In this document: positions 27,108-36,163 of the stretch, piece after piece
Layout of the letters: each line of letters begins with the position of its first letter
Position numbering within the stretch: the first letter of the stretch is position 1
NCBI RefSeq assembly: GCF_900167135.1
Contig: NZ_FUWZ01000001.1
Location: 2,317,326 to 2,381,325 of the forward strand
DNA from: Chitinophaga eiseniae
Lineage (GTDB): Bacteria; Bacteroidota; Bacteroidia; Chitinophagales; Chitinophagaceae
Direction of reading: 5' to 3'
DNA length: 64,000 bases
Made by a program: the position numbers and the translations under genes
The notes under the pieces: generated by a model
What the model was told of the DNA's origin: nothing
The model's input: only the letters and a program-made list of their open reading frames with translations
Databases searched by the model: none

Positions 27108-27632
27108 ATGTATCAACTGCAGTCCAAACCGGTCATCATTACCCTTGAAATAGCCCCTTCCGACATGGTGCGGTTCAATACTTTGCGGGAGCTGCATTTT
27201 CCGGCGCACGCCAATTATCTCGAAGCACATCTTACCTTGTTTTACCGGTTACCCGGTATGGAGGCCGTTATCCCTGAGACGTTGCAGCAGTATAGCCAGC
27301 GGGCGCCGATGCTGCTGCAGGTGAATGATGTTGTAAACTTTGGTACCGGGGTGGCCTATACATTACATGCGCCCGCGCTGCAGGAGCTGCACGGAGAATT
27401 GCAGGCGGCATTTGATCCCTGGCTGGTACGGCAGGACCGGCAGCCGCTCCGGCCGCATATCACCATACAGAATAAAGTCACCGCTTTTAAAGCGGCGCAG
27501 CTGCATGCACAGCTGAAAGAAAGCTTCCGTTCTTTTGAAATCACGGCTACCGGTTTTGGAACCTGGGCGTATCTGCAGGGGCCGTGGAAGGCGCTGGACA
27601 AGTTTATGTTCCGGGAGCCCTGCCTAAAATAA
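27108..27632 (+). CDS. 2'-5' RNA ligase-like phosphoesterase
   Basis: 174 residues with the two HxTx motifs of the 2H phosphoesterase superfamily: HLTLFYRLP at about 46 and HITIQNKV at about 117. Such proteins act on cyclic phosphates or 2'-5' bonds in RNA or nucleotides. No RNA-repair partners are adjacent. Confidence 0.88.
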   Translation: MYQLQSKPVIITLEIAPSDMVRFNTLRELHFPAHANYLEAHLTLFYRLPGMEAVIPETLQQYSQRAPMLLQVNDVVNFGTGVAYTLHAPALQELHGELQAAFDPWLVRQDRQPLRPHITIQNKVTAFKAAQLHAQLKESFRSFEITATGFGTWAYLQGPWKALDKFMFREPCLK

Positions 27633-27660
27633 AAAACGCCTCCCGCGGGAGACGTTTTTT
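27631..27660 (+). terminator. Rho-independent terminator
   Basis: AAAACG(C)CTCCCG / CGGGAG(A)CGTTTT stem followed by T residues, overlapping the stop of the RNA ligase-like gene. Confidence 0.85.
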
Positions 27661-27713
27661 ATAAAGAAATAAGTGATTAAATATAGCCTGGGGTTTCAGC
27701 CCCGGGAAAGGAG

Positions 27714-28190
27714 TTATTGCTGTGCTGCTTTTTTCTTTTTTGCGTGGTCCACGATCGCACCGGTACCTGCACCAACGCCTGCGCCAACGATGGCGCCGAT
27801 AGCGGCACCTTTCACACGGTCAGGGTTTACGATCGCTCCGGTGATGGCACCGGCGCCAGCGCCTACTACGGCACCTTTAGCGGTATGGCTCCAGCCTTTT
27901 TTCTTTTGCGGAGCGGGTGCTGGTGCGGGAGCAGGGGTATTATCGGAAGCTACGGTGTTGGGCGCTGCATAGTTATTACGGGCAGGCGCTTCTACCGGGT
28001 GGCTTTTACGGGCGGAATGATGGATAGCGTTCATGGAGTCGATTACCTGCTGTTTAGCTACGTTAACGGCATTGATGGAATCGAGCGTCTCTTTTTTGGC
28101 CTTTTCTACTGCTGCTGCAGTGTCGGCACTGTTACTGTTACAGGCGAAGAGTGTTACTACAGTGGCTAAGGCTAAAACTATCTGTTTCAT
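27714..28190 (-). CDS. Lipoprotein with glycine-zipper domain
   Basis: 158 residues. Lipobox VVTLFAC puts the lipidated Cys at 17. A helical segment with paired Ile-Asp-Ser-(Met/Ile)-Asn repeats follows, then a Pro-Ala linker (APAPAPAP) and a C-terminal glycine-zipper, GAVVGAGAGAITGAIV and GAAIGAIVGAGVGAGTGAIV, of the YMGG/OmpA-like envelope type. It probably sits in the outer or inner membrane leaflet; role in envelope integrity is inferred. Confidence 0.85.
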   Translation of the reverse strand: MKQIVLALATVVTLFACNSNSADTAAAVEKAKKETLDSINAVNVAKQQVIDSMNAIHHSARKSHPVEAPARNNYAAPNTVASDNTPAPAPAPAPQKKKGWSHTAKGAVVGAGAGAITGAIVNPDRVKGAAIGAIVGAGVGAGTGAIVDHAKKKKAAQQ

Positions 28191-28335
28191 GGTTCAAATT
28201 TTTGAAGAATCTTAGGTTTAGCCACTGTTAGCTAAAATTATGCCATATGTTTAAAATGAAGTATAAAAATTTAATTTTATGACGCCTATGATTGGTGGAT
28301 ATTTAGTATATGTTTGACCGTTAGACGGTTATCTG

Positions 28336-28968
28336 TTATGCCGTTTTGTGACGGCGGACGATCAGCCAGGCGACGAAAATGTTGGGCATCCAGCAGAGCC
28401 AGGCTACCACGCGGTAGGCGATGACAAACTGATGCAGTTCATAGACCAGCAGGGGAAGCCACAGCCGGAGCGTGACCGCAGCTAAGCAGGCGGCGTAACT
28501 GTAAATCATCAGCTTTTCATGCCGTGAGGTATTACCTTCTATAATATTGGTATAGGCCAGCAGGGTGGTGGTGAACCAGACGATGGCCAGGCAGATGAAG
28601 CCGGCCTGTGCAACGGGGCCGCCGGTGGCGGTAAAGCCGATATAGCAACCGGCAAGGCTGCTGATTAATACCGATATGACATATACTTTACCCAGTTGCC
28701 GGTGCAATGGTGTCTTCCGCTCCCGCAGCCTGCGGCTGAATTGCAGCCAGCCGATCAACAGCGCCAGTCCGCCGGGAAGGATGTGCGCATAAAAGCCGAT
28801 GCGCCATAGCGTATTGGTTAACAGTGCCGGTGGTTTGGAGCGGAGCAGCCCGAACTTTTCCCCTAAAACAAAATATAGGGAAGGATAAAGACCTACGATA
28901 ACGGCCAGCAGGGATAGCAGTACCCAGGCGCCGGTGCGAAAATACTTTGCGGTAGGGGACACATTCAT
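28336..28968 (-). CDS. DUF2306 family membrane protein
   Basis: 210 residues, about seven membrane helices. The DUF2306 landmarks are GFYAHILPGGLALLIGWLQF, HRQLGKVYV, and HEKLMIYSYA, which carry conserved His residues that could bind heme or a quinone (inference). Monocistronic. Confidence 0.87.
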   Translation of the reverse strand: MNVSPTAKYFRTGAWVLLSLLAVIVGLYPSLYFVLGEKFGLLRSKPPALLTNTLWRIGFYAHILPGGLALLIGWLQFSRRLRERKTPLHRQLGKVYVISVLISSLAGCYIGFTATGGPVAQAGFICLAIVWFTTTLLAYTNIIEGNTSRHEKLMIYSYAACLAAVTLRLWLPLLVYELHQFVIAYRVVAWLCWMPNIFVAWLIVRRHKTA

Positions 28969-29030
28969 GGGAAAGGGGATTTACCCTTATAAATTGCGAA
29001 GAAAATCCGGCATTAACAACTGTACTTTTC

Positions 29031-29909
29031 TCAGGAAGCGGAGGCCGGTTGTTTGCGGTTCATTTTCCGGTACATGCCGGGTGTGGTGCCACGATATTTT
29101 TTAAAGAGGCGGGAAAGGTAACTCTCGTCTGTAAAACCAAGTTCCTGCGCTATTTCACGGACACGCATATTGCTGTATGACAGGCGGACGTCCACCAACT
29201 TGAGTTTATAACTGATAATATAATCCTGTACGCTTTCACCGGTATGCTTTTTAAAGTATTCGCCAAGGTAATGTACAGACATGTTGAATTGCGCCGCCAG
29301 TGCAGGCATACGCAACATGTCCGGCTGATACACATGTTCCTGCAGATAACTGATGATGCGTAGCACAGAGGAAGGACCGTTATTTTCCTGTACGTCCGGT
29401 GATTCTGACATCAGGAGATTACGCGCGATCAGGTTGAGCAGGATGGAGACAGACTGACGGATGATCAACTGATAACCTTTGCCATGTTGCTGATGCTCAC
29501 GGGCGATGCTGTTCAGCAAAGCCTGCGTCATGGCTTCGTCTGCGGCATCGCGGAAAATGCAGCCTGCCCTGGAGTGGAAGTTATTGAAGATATAATCTGT
29601 TTTTTTCATCCAGTCGCACAGCTCCAATCTTTCCGCATCGTCTTTTAATTGTGTGATAAAAAGCTGCGTGAAGCGAATAATAATAAAAGCGGTATGCTCG
29701 GTGATGTCGCAGTGATAGTGGTCCTCCGGGGCTACGATAAATAATTTGCCGGGATGGTAATCATAGCGGTTGCCGTTGATGTGATGATGTCCCTTTCCTT
29801 CGCGGATATAGACCAGCTGAAAGGTGGGTTGGGAAAACCGCGTCTGTTCCCAGACGTCTTTTTCTTCCAGTACGATATCATACGGTTCGTGCAGCAGTTT
29901 GTTGAACAT
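29031..29909 (-). CDS. AraC family regulator with cupin sensor domain
   Basis: 292 residues from the ATG at 29909. An N-terminal AraC-type cupin (FQLVYIREGKGHHHINGNRY) is followed by a helical linker and a C-terminal double helix-turn-helix with MPALAAQFNMSVHYLGEYFK and VREIAQELGFTDESYLSRLF. A good promoter (TACTTTTG at 29914-29921 with TTG at 29943-29945, minus strand) lies only four bases from this ATG, so the message would be nearly leaderless. It is divergent from, and likely controls, the MFS exporter gene at 29,999. Confidence 0.9.
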   Translation of the reverse strand: MFNKLLHEPYDIVLEEKDVWEQTRFSQPTFQLVYIREGKGHHHINGNRYDYHPGKLFIVAPEDHYHCDITEHTAFIIIRFTQLFITQLKDDAERLELCDWMKKTDYIFNNFHSRAGCIFRDAADEAMTQALLNSIAREHQQHGKGYQLIIRQSVSILLNLIARNLLMSESPDVQENNGPSSVLRIISYLQEHVYQPDMLRMPALAAQFNMSVHYLGEYFKKHTGESVQDYIISYKLKLVDVRLSYSNMRVREIAQELGFTDESYLSRLFKKYRGTTPGMYRKMNRKQPASAS

Positions 29910-29998
29910 GCCGCAAAAGTACTGGCAAAACCTGTTAAAGTGCAATTTTTTATTGTACAAATGGGTTTTTCTTTGCAGCCGTAAAAGAAGGGAATTTT

Positions 29999-31408
29999 AT
30001 GGAAGCAATGGAAAGCCGTCGCTGGTGGGCACTGGCGGTGTTATGCATGGGCGCGTTTTTGTCGCCGTTGGATTTTTTTATTGTCAATGTCGCATTGCCG
30101 GCTGTTAAAACCAGTCTTGGTGCTTCGGACGGAGCTTTGCAGCTGGTGGTAGCCGGTTACGGGGCGGCGTATGCGGTATTTGTGGTGACAGGCGGCCGGT
30201 TGGGGGATATTTATGGGCGCAAGCGTATTTTTTTATCGGGAATGATCCTGTTCACGCTGACATCGGGTATTTGCGCGATGGCGGGGGATATCCGGGTGCT
30301 GATAGCAGCGCGGGTAGTACAGGGATTATCGGCGGCGATGCTGGCGCCGCAGGTGTTGTCGACCATCCGGCTGATTTTTCCGGCACAGGAGCAGCCGCTG
30401 GCTATGGGCATTTTCGGATCGGTATTCGGACTGGCGGCCATTGGCGGGCAACTGCTGGGCGGTGTTTTGATTGAAGCAGGGATCTTCGGCTGGACGTGGC
30501 AGAGCGTATTTATGATTAACATACCGGTGGGTGTGATAACTACTGTGGCCGGTCTGTGCGTATTAAAAGAGAACCGTCCGCCGGTGCGGCAGCGGCTGGA
30601 TATTCCAGGGATGTTGCTGATTACGCTGGCGCTGGGACTATTTATTTACCCGGTGATCATGGGCCGGGAAGCGCATTGGCCGGTATGGATATTCGGCTGT
30701 TTACTGGCATCCATAGCGGCGGCTGTCTGTTTTGTCTACACTGAGCGATATACGCTGCAACAGGGCCGTGCGCCTTTAATTCATCTGCCTTTGTTCCGCG
30801 ACAGGCACTTTGTGAATGGCCTGGCGATCATCTACCTGTACAATCATACGGCGGCATTTTTCCTGGTGTTTCCTTATTATCTGCAGCATGAGCTGCACCG
30901 GGACGTGCTATCTGCCGGATTGGCCATATTGCCTTATGCTGCCGGATTTTTTACCGGGCCATTGATAAGCCCGTTGCTGGCAAAACGGATGGGCGTGTAT
31001 ATTGTCAGCCTGGGACAGGGGCTGCTGGCAACGGGGTTTTTGCTGGTAGTGACAGGCATTTGGGTATCACCGGAAGCGGGAACGATGGTGCAGACCGGAT
31101 TGTTCATGGCAGGTATCGGTCACGGTGTGGTGATGCCTTCCATGATGCGTATCATCCTGGCGGAAATAGGGATGTCAGTAGCGGGACAGGCGGCCGGTAT
31201 CGTGAGTACGGCCATCCAGGTAGGAAGCGTAATGAGTGTGGCATTGCTGGGAACGTTGTTCTTTGCGTTGCTGGATGTTTGTGCCGCACCGGTAGCGGTG
31301 GGCATCACATTGGGTGTCCTGGCCGCCTTACAGGTAGCAGGGCTCGTGTTGGTCATCGCCCTGAAATCATCTTTAAAAAATCAAAAAGTAATATATGGAC
31401 AATCTTAG
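29999..31408 (+). CDS. MFS transporter, DHA2-type drug:H+ antiporter
   Basis: 469 residues with 14 predicted membrane helices. DFFIVNVALPAVKTSLG (motif D1-like), GGRLGDIYGRKRIFL (motif A), and GGVLIEAGIFGWTWQSVFMI (motif C region) point to the 14-helix drug exporter branch. Expected to remove toxic compounds by proton antiport. The divergent AraC regulator probably controls it; the NTF2-like gene overlaps its 3' end by 14 bases. Confidence 0.93.
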   Translation: MEAMESRRWWALAVLCMGAFLSPLDFFIVNVALPAVKTSLGASDGALQLVVAGYGAAYAVFVVTGGRLGDIYGRKRIFLSGMILFTLTSGICAMAGDIRVLIAARVVQGLSAAMLAPQVLSTIRLIFPAQEQPLAMGIFGSVFGLAAIGGQLLGGVLIEAGIFGWTWQSVFMINIPVGVITTVAGLCVLKENRPPVRQRLDIPGMLLITLALGLFIYPVIMGREAHWPVWIFGCLLASIAAAVCFVYTERYTLQQGRAPLIHLPLFRDRHFVNGLAIIYLYNHTAAFFLVFPYYLQHELHRDVLSAGLAILPYAAGFFTGPLISPLLAKRMGVYIVSLGQGLLATGFLLVVTGIWVSPEAGTMVQTGLFMAGIGHGVVMPSMMRIILAEIGMSVAGQAAGIVSTAIQVGSVMSVALLGTLFFALLDVCAAPVAVGITLGVLAALQVAGLVLVIALKSSLKNQKVIYGQS

Positions 31409-31772
31409 CAAAGCAAAAGAAGAAGTTACCCGGTTCTGCGAACAGATCGAGGGCTGGTTTCAGGGCAATGAGCGTATAACCGCAATCGGTATACTGGCCA
31501 ATTTCAGCTCCGCTTTCAGGATGATATCGCCTGATGGCAGCCGGCGAAACATGGCCGACCTGGAGGCATGGCTGCCGCAGGTGTTTGGCCGGTTTCCCCG
31601 GATGCGTGTGACTTTAAAGAATATACAGGGCCACGCCACCGATTATCATGTACTGCTGACTTATACAGAAGTCCAGGATAACGGCGAAGGGGTAAATACC
31701 CGTCACTCGAGTGCCGTGTTCATCCGTGACGGGGACCGTATGTTATGGCTGGACCTGTGGGAGCGTTCTTAG
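31395..31772 (+). CDS. NTF2-like (SnoaL/DUF4440-type) protein
   Basis: 125 residues with the cone-shaped NTF2 fold predicted: long N-terminal helix, NMADLEAWLPQVFGRFPRMR, then antiparallel strands ending FIRDGDRMLWLDLWERS. No clear catalytic residues. Its start overlaps the MFS gene and its end overlaps the convergent MarR gene by 30 bases. Confidence 0.82.
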   Translation: MDNLSKAKEEVTRFCEQIEGWFQGNERITAIGILANFSSAFRMISPDGSRRNMADLEAWLPQVFGRFPRMRVTLKNIQGHATDYHVLLTYTEVQDNGEGVNTRHSSAVFIRDGDRMLWLDLWERS

Positions 31773-32168
31773 GTTCTGGATAACCCTGTCCAGGAAAAGA
31801 AGGGTATGGGCATAGTCTTCCGGACCGGTGCCTTCCAGCATCTTTTCCCGGATGAGCTTTTGCCTTTCCTCTATTTCCACGAATACATCGGCACCGGAAG
31901 CGGTAAAACGGCAGGTGTCATTGTGAACGCTGATCCAGTCCCTGTCTGTCAGCGAACTGACAATTGCCTGAAACGTTTCCGGTGTGATGAACCGCGCTAC
32001 CTGCGGGTAGTAGTCTTTCGTATATATTTCTCCGTTATCCGCGATGTTTCTTAGCAGCTGCCAGTGAAAGCGGGTGAGGCCAAAGCTTTCAAAGGCATTG
32101 TTGAAGGCGGCGGTGATCAGGCTGTCTGCTTCTTTCAGGTACCAGCCGATGGGCTTGAAGGATTGCAT
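31743..32168 (-). CDS. MarR family transcription regulator
   Basis: 141 residues. A winged helix follows FGLTRFHWQLLRNIADNGEI, with a wing around DRDWISVHNDTCRFTASG and dimerisation helices at both ends. It is the second gene of an operon with a VOC gene whose promoter carries two palindromes (32,565 and 32,601); autoregulation at those sites is the simplest reading. Confidence 0.85.
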   Translation of the reverse strand: MQSFKPIGWYLKEADSLITAAFNNAFESFGLTRFHWQLLRNIADNGEIYTKDYYPQVARFITPETFQAIVSSLTDRDWISVHNDTCRFTASGADVFVEIEERQKLIREKMLEGTGPEDYAHTLLFLDRVIQNLRTLPQVQP

Positions 32169-32171
32169 GTG

Positions 32172-32546
32172 TTATTCTTTACTGGCGGTGGTGATTTCGA
32201 TTAAGATGTTATCGTACCGGAAGTAAAACCCGAAGGTTTTACGGATGCGCCGGGGCGTTTCAGAGAGGGCAATACCGCCGTCATGCAGTTGTTGCCATGT
32301 CCGATGCACGGTCGCCTGGTCCGGCAGGTAAAAACCGATATGAAAAGAATCGGGGTAGGCGGAATTACCGTTTTCATTGAAACGGTTGTGCATGAGCACC
32401 AATAGAAAACCATCCGGACCGTTAAGTACGGAGAGGGCATCATTGGGTTGGTGCCCATCGGCCATTTTGAAACCTAAATATGTCTGAAAGAAATGCACAG
32501 CGTCGGAAACATCATTGACGGTAAGGTTTAAATGATTGAGTGTCAT
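32172..32546 (-). CDS. VOC family protein
   Basis: 124 residues from the ATG at 32546; an in-frame extension to 32750 runs through the promoter and is rejected. LNHLNLTVNDVSDAVHFFQT and FHIGFYLPDQATVHRTWQQL mark the two VOC half-repeats, ending in FYFRYDNILIEITT with the metal-side Glu. Possible glyoxalase, dioxygenase or antibiotic-binding role. The stop is three bases before the MarR start. Confidence 0.88.
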   Translation of the reverse strand: MTLNHLNLTVNDVSDAVHFFQTYLGFKMADGHQPNDALSVLNGPDGFLLVLMHNRFNENGNSAYPDSFHIGFYLPDQATVHRTWQQLHDGGIALSETPRRIRKTFGFYFRYDNILIEITTASKE

Positions 32547-32564
32547 GTTATTGTATTTAAAAAA

Positions 32565-32612
32565 GAATGATCGTTCGTTTTTATTAATGCAAATATAAAA
32601 GAATGATCGTTC
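32565..32612 (-). promoter_or_regulatory. Promoter with two operator palindromes for the VOC/MarR operon
   Basis: GAATGATCGTTC occurs twice, at 32565-32576 and 32601-32612, exactly 36 bases apart. Between them the minus strand reads TATATTTG (32590-32597), a full -7 box. One operator overlaps the -33 side and one the transcript start side, a layout expected for repression. Confidence 0.75.
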
Positions 32613-32753
32613 TTTTTTAAAATTTATTTTTTGACGGGCATATGTGGGCCCGTTGACATGGACCTGCCCTGTATTCCATTTGGCTGTTGGAATAGGGAGC
32701 CAGGGCCTGCCCGGAGGAGGGGCCTGTACTTTTAATGCTTCGGCGAACAAACG

Positions 32754-33815
32754 CTATTTTACTACAACGGGAAGGCCGCTGAAGGCGCTGTATTGCCGGA
32801 TGGCTTTTTTTAAGGCGGTCAGCTGTGTTTTTTTCAGGGGGTATATATGTTGCAGTTCCAGGGTAATATCTTTCTTGTTGACTGTCCGTTTCCAGGTGCC
32901 GGTGATTTGTCCGTCGGCCACGATTACCGGGCCGAGGCTGGCCATGGGAGCAAGCTGACCGTCAATACGCAGTTGTTGGATGTCTCTCTTTTTATAAGCG
33001 ACGGTGAACTCATCGAAAGCGGGAAGAAGGAACAAGGAAGGTTTGTCCTTATCGGCATTTGCAGGCTTCATCCAGTAGGTTTTGCCGTCTGCCTCTACGG
33101 CTGTGAGCTTTGTTTTTATGGCTTCCAGTCCGTTTTTGGCATCGGTGACCGTTAATCCGGACCACCATGCGAAGTCCTGTAAGGTGGCAGGGCCGTGGCT
33201 GTCAAAATACCGTTGCGCCAGCGTAGCCAGCGATTCGGCTTTGGAGAGCGAGGCGGCTGCCGGCACATGTTCTTCCAGCAATACATAGGTAAACTGTTTA
33301 CCGTGCCGCGGACCGCTACAGATAAGTCCGTCCAGCTCCGCATGGGCCAGCAGGGAGCCGAGGCGGTATTCATCCGTGACGATGCCTGCCTTTTGTAGTG
33401 CTGGTCCCAGTTGCAACCGTGTCAACTGTTGTTTATTGCGCAGTTGTTTTTCCAGCACTTTCTGGCTTTTGGTGATGATCGCTTTGGTGATACCCCAACG
33501 GTTATCGTTATACGCACAGAAGGCTTTGATCCTTGGCGCTGTCAGCTTCAGCATCCAGCGGATGTCTGCCGGCGACACGAAATGCCAGGTGGGGCGCAAC
33601 ACATGCGTGCGGATAATTTCCCAGTTGGCCATGGCATCGTCGATGGCGGTTTCTGTGGCGCCGGTGAGCCGTTGCCCGATGGCCCATTTCGCGGCGGCGT
33701 AATCCTGGGCCTGCACGGCGCCCATCCAGGAAACCAGTTCCCCGGGACGGCTGTGCTGTGGTGTTATCAGGCATTGCTGCCGTAATCGCTGTTGGGTAAT
33801 ATCAAAAGTATTCAT
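32754..33815 (-). CDS. AlkZ/YcaQ-like winged-helix protein (possible DNA glycosylase)
   Basis: 353 residues from the ATG at 33815 (33821 is also possible). The HTH_42 fold is recognised by LVSWMGAVQAQDYAAAKWAI, whose Q-A-Q matches the catalytic QxQ motif of AlkZ/YcaQ interstrand-crosslink glycosylases, and by RTHVLRPTWHFV and LLPAFDEFTVAYKKRD. In streptomycetes some members give self-resistance to DNA-alkylating products; here no such cluster adjoins it directly, although biosynthetic genes begin 3 kb away. Confidence 0.85.
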   Translation of the reverse strand: MNTFDITQQRLRQQCLITPQHSRPGELVSWMGAVQAQDYAAAKWAIGQRLTGATETAIDDAMANWEIIRTHVLRPTWHFVSPADIRWMLKLTAPRIKAFCAYNDNRWGITKAIITKSQKVLEKQLRNKQQLTRLQLGPALQKAGIVTDEYRLGSLLAHAELDGLICSGPRHGKQFTYVLLEEHVPAAASLSKAESLATLAQRYFDSHGPATLQDFAWWSGLTVTDAKNGLEAIKTKLTAVEADGKTYWMKPANADKDKPSLFLLPAFDEFTVAYKKRDIQQLRIDGQLAPMASLGPVIVADGQITGTWKRTVNKKDITLELQHIYPLKKTQLTALKKAIRQYSAFSGLPVVVK

Positions 33816-33959
33816 CGTCATTAAGTTAATCGTTCTGTTCGTGATTACAAAGAAATAACCGGCAAGTGACAACCATATGTCAGCAGGCATTGGATTTATT
33901 TTTAAAGTGGATCATTTATTTTATGTAAACCGGGCTATCGGTGTCGGTCAATACAGTGG

Positions 33960-33967
33960 TATATTTG
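33960..33967 (+). promoter_or_regulatory. -7 box of the GNAT gene
   Basis: TATATTTG, a full match to TAnnTTTG, 20 bases before the ATG at 33988. I saw no clear -33 TTG at the right distance. Confidence 0.5.
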
Positions 33968-33987
33968 TAGTCTTTAATGCACACAAC

Positions 33988-34509
33988 ATGGACGGAATCA
34001 CGATCAGAAAAGCTACAGCGGACGACCTGGCCACTATCGGGCTGATCGGGCGACAAACATTTTTCGAAACTTTTGCCCCGCACAATACAGCGGCCAACAT
34101 GCAGCAATACCTGGAAGAAAGCTTTAATGACGCGAAGCTTCGCGAGGAACTGAGCAATCCGGAGTCCTTCTTCTTTGTGGCGATGGAAGGAACAAAGCCG
34201 GTCGGTTACCTGAAACTGAATACAGGTAACGCACAGACAGAAGTGCAGGGCGACACCGCACTCGAGATAGAACGTATTTATGTAAGCAGCGATTATCACG
34301 GTAAAAAAGTTGGTCAGCTGTTGTATGAAAAAGCGCTGGGAACGGCGCAGGCGCTCGGAAAATCGTATCTCTGGCTGGGTGTATGGGAGCGTAATCCCCG
34401 GGCGATCCGGTTTTACGAGAAAAACGGTTTCGTAGCGTTCGACCAACATCTTTTCAGAATGGGAGAGGAGGAGCAGACAGATATTATGATGAAAAAGATG
34501 CTGCCATAA
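33988..34509 (+). CDS. GNAT family N-acetyltransferase
   Basis: 173 residues from the ATG at 33988; the upstream in-frame extension crosses the promoter. Core motifs: ALEIERIYVSSDYHGKKVGQ (strand 4 and acetyl-CoA loop) and LGVWERNPRAIRFYEKNGFV. It resembles spermidine/spermine-type PaiA acetyltransferases, but substrate is not determined. Confidence 0.92.
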   Translation: MDGITIRKATADDLATIGLIGRQTFFETFAPHNTAANMQQYLEESFNDAKLREELSNPESFFFVAMEGTKPVGYLKLNTGNAQTEVQGDTALEIERIYVSSDYHGKKVGQLLYEKALGTAQALGKSYLWLGVWERNPRAIRFYEKNGFVAFDQHLFRMGEEEQTDIMMKKMLP

Positions 34510-34557
34510 ATTTTCCGACAGTGGTAGTACTGTTTTATTTAAACCGGAGCAATACAG

Positions 34558-35967
34558 ATGAGTTACGATGCGATCGTTGTGGGAGCGGGGCCTAACGGAC
34601 TGGCCGCCGCTATCACCCTGCAACAGCAGGGTTTGCAGGTATTGGTACTTGAAGCCGGGGATACCGTTGGCGGTGGCATGCGTACGAAGGAGCTGACGTT
34701 ACCGGGTTTTCGTCATGATGTATGCTCCGCCATACATCCGATGCTGATCATGTCACCGTTCTTCAGGGGCCTTTCTTTGCAGGACTATGGCCTTGAGTTG
34801 ATATATCCTGCTGTGGCGGCTGCGCATCCGTTTGACGACGGTAGTGCCGCCGTGCTGCGGGGCAGTGTTGCAGCAACCGCCGCTGCCTTTGGGGCCGATG
34901 CCGCTGCTTATGCAGACCTGGTGGGGCCGGTGGTGGAGCATTGGGATGAATTGAGCAGGGATATCCTGGCGCCTTTTCATTTCCCGCGGCATCCCTGGCT
35001 GATGGCGCGTTTTGGGACAACTGCCCTGCGGTCTGCGGAGGCAGTGGCCAAACGTTTTCGTACCGGCGCTGCCAAAGGGTTCTGGGGCGGTATGGCTGCG
35101 CATTCCATGTTGCCGTTTCACTATTTGTCCGGCGCGGCTATAGGCATGATACTATGCGCCGCGGGCCATGTGGCAGGATGGCCGTTGGTAAAAGGCGGTT
35201 CACAAGCTATAGCAGATGCCATGGCAGCGTACTTCCTGTCGCTCGGCGGGAAGATTGAAACCGGTATCACGGTAGATAACGTGGACCAGCTGCCGCCTGC
35301 ACATGTGCTGATGCTGGATGTCTCCCCCCGGCAACTGCTCTCCATCGCAGGGCACCGGTTCAGCGCCGGTTATGCAAAAGCGTTAAGCCGTTACCGTTAT
35401 GGTCCCGGTGTTTTTAAAGTCGATTGGGCGCTCGACGGCCCCGTACCTTTTACCAATCCCGAATGCCGGCAGGCCGGTACGGTCCACCTGGGTAATACCT
35501 TCGCAGAGATTGCACAGGCGGAACACGCCAACTGGAAAAACGAGATCACTCCAAAGCCCTTTGTACTTTTCGCGCAACAGAGCCTGTTCGATCAGACACG
35601 TGCACCGCAGGGGCATCATACTGCCTGGGGATACTGCCATGTTCCCAACGGTAACACCACGGACATGACTGCCAGCATTGAAAACCAGGTAGAGCGTTTT
35701 GCGCCGGGTTTTAAAAAACGCATCATTGGCCGGCATGTTATGAACACTGCCGATATGCAGGCTTACAACGCCAACTACATCGGAGGAGATATCAACGGCG
35801 GTGCTATCGATATTGGTCAGCTATTCACGCGGCCGGTGCTGCGTGCTTCTCCTTATCGTACCAGCGCCAAAGGGATCTATCTCTGTTCCGCCTCCACGCC
35901 GCCCGGTGGCGGTGTGCACGGCATGTGCGGGTACCATGCGGCGATGCAGGCGTTGAAAGATTTATAG
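34558..35967 (+). CDS. FAD-dependent CrtI-like oxidoreductase
   Basis: 469 residues. FAD-binding dinucleotide motif DAIVVGAGPNGLAAAITL at 4-21, then EAGDTVGGGMRTKEL (second FAD contact) and a C-terminal GIYLCSASTPPGGGVHGMCG, the phytoene-desaturase-type end. It probably acts on a lipid or isoprenoid; no carotenoid genes accompany it. It is the last gene before the tRNA. Confidence 0.9.
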   Translation: MSYDAIVVGAGPNGLAAAITLQQQGLQVLVLEAGDTVGGGMRTKELTLPGFRHDVCSAIHPMLIMSPFFRGLSLQDYGLELIYPAVAAAHPFDDGSAAVLRGSVAATAAAFGADAAAYADLVGPVVEHWDELSRDILAPFHFPRHPWLMARFGTTALRSAEAVAKRFRTGAAKGFWGGMAAHSMLPFHYLSGAAIGMILCAAGHVAGWPLVKGGSQAIADAMAAYFLSLGGKIETGITVDNVDQLPPAHVLMLDVSPRQLLSIAGHRFSAGYAKALSRYRYGPGVFKVDWALDGPVPFTNPECRQAGTVHLGNTFAEIAQAEHANWKNEITPKPFVLFAQQSLFDQTRAPQGHHTAWGYCHVPNGNTTDMTASIENQVERFAPGFKKRIIGRHVMNTADMQAYNANYIGGDINGGAIDIGQLFTRPVLRASPYRTSAKGIYLCSASTPPGGGVHGMCGYHAAMQALKDL

Positions 35968-36045
35968 GAGATGAAATTTTTTTTCTGAATATTTTTTGGA
36001 GATGAAAATGTTTTTACTACCTTCGCGCTCCCGTTAAGGGGAAAT

Positions 36046-36118
36046 GATTCCGTAGCTCAGTTGGTAGAGCAATACACTTTTAATGTATGGGCCCTGGGTT
36101 CGAGTCCCAGCGGGATCA
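36046..36118 (+). tRNA. trnK: tRNA-Lys (anticodon TTT)
   Basis: Acceptor stem GATTCCG / CGGGATC with one G-U pair and discriminator A; D arm GCTCAGTTGGTAGAGC; anticodon arm ATACA-CTTTTAA-TGTAT with TTT at 36079-36081; T arm CTGGGTTCGAGTCCCAG. CCA is not encoded. Confidence 0.97.
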
Positions 36119-36130
36119 CAAGTAACTTCT

Positions 36131-36163
36131 AAAACCTGCGCTGGTCGCAGGTTTTGCTTTTTT
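36131..36163 (+). terminator. Terminator after tRNA-Lys
   Basis: AAAACCTGCG / CGCAGGTTTT stem with a short loop, followed by GCTTTTTT. Confidence 0.85.

Noticed and set aside
36046..36118. Attachment site of an integrated island at the tRNA 3' end
   Set aside because: No repeated tRNA end and no integrase seen within the window.
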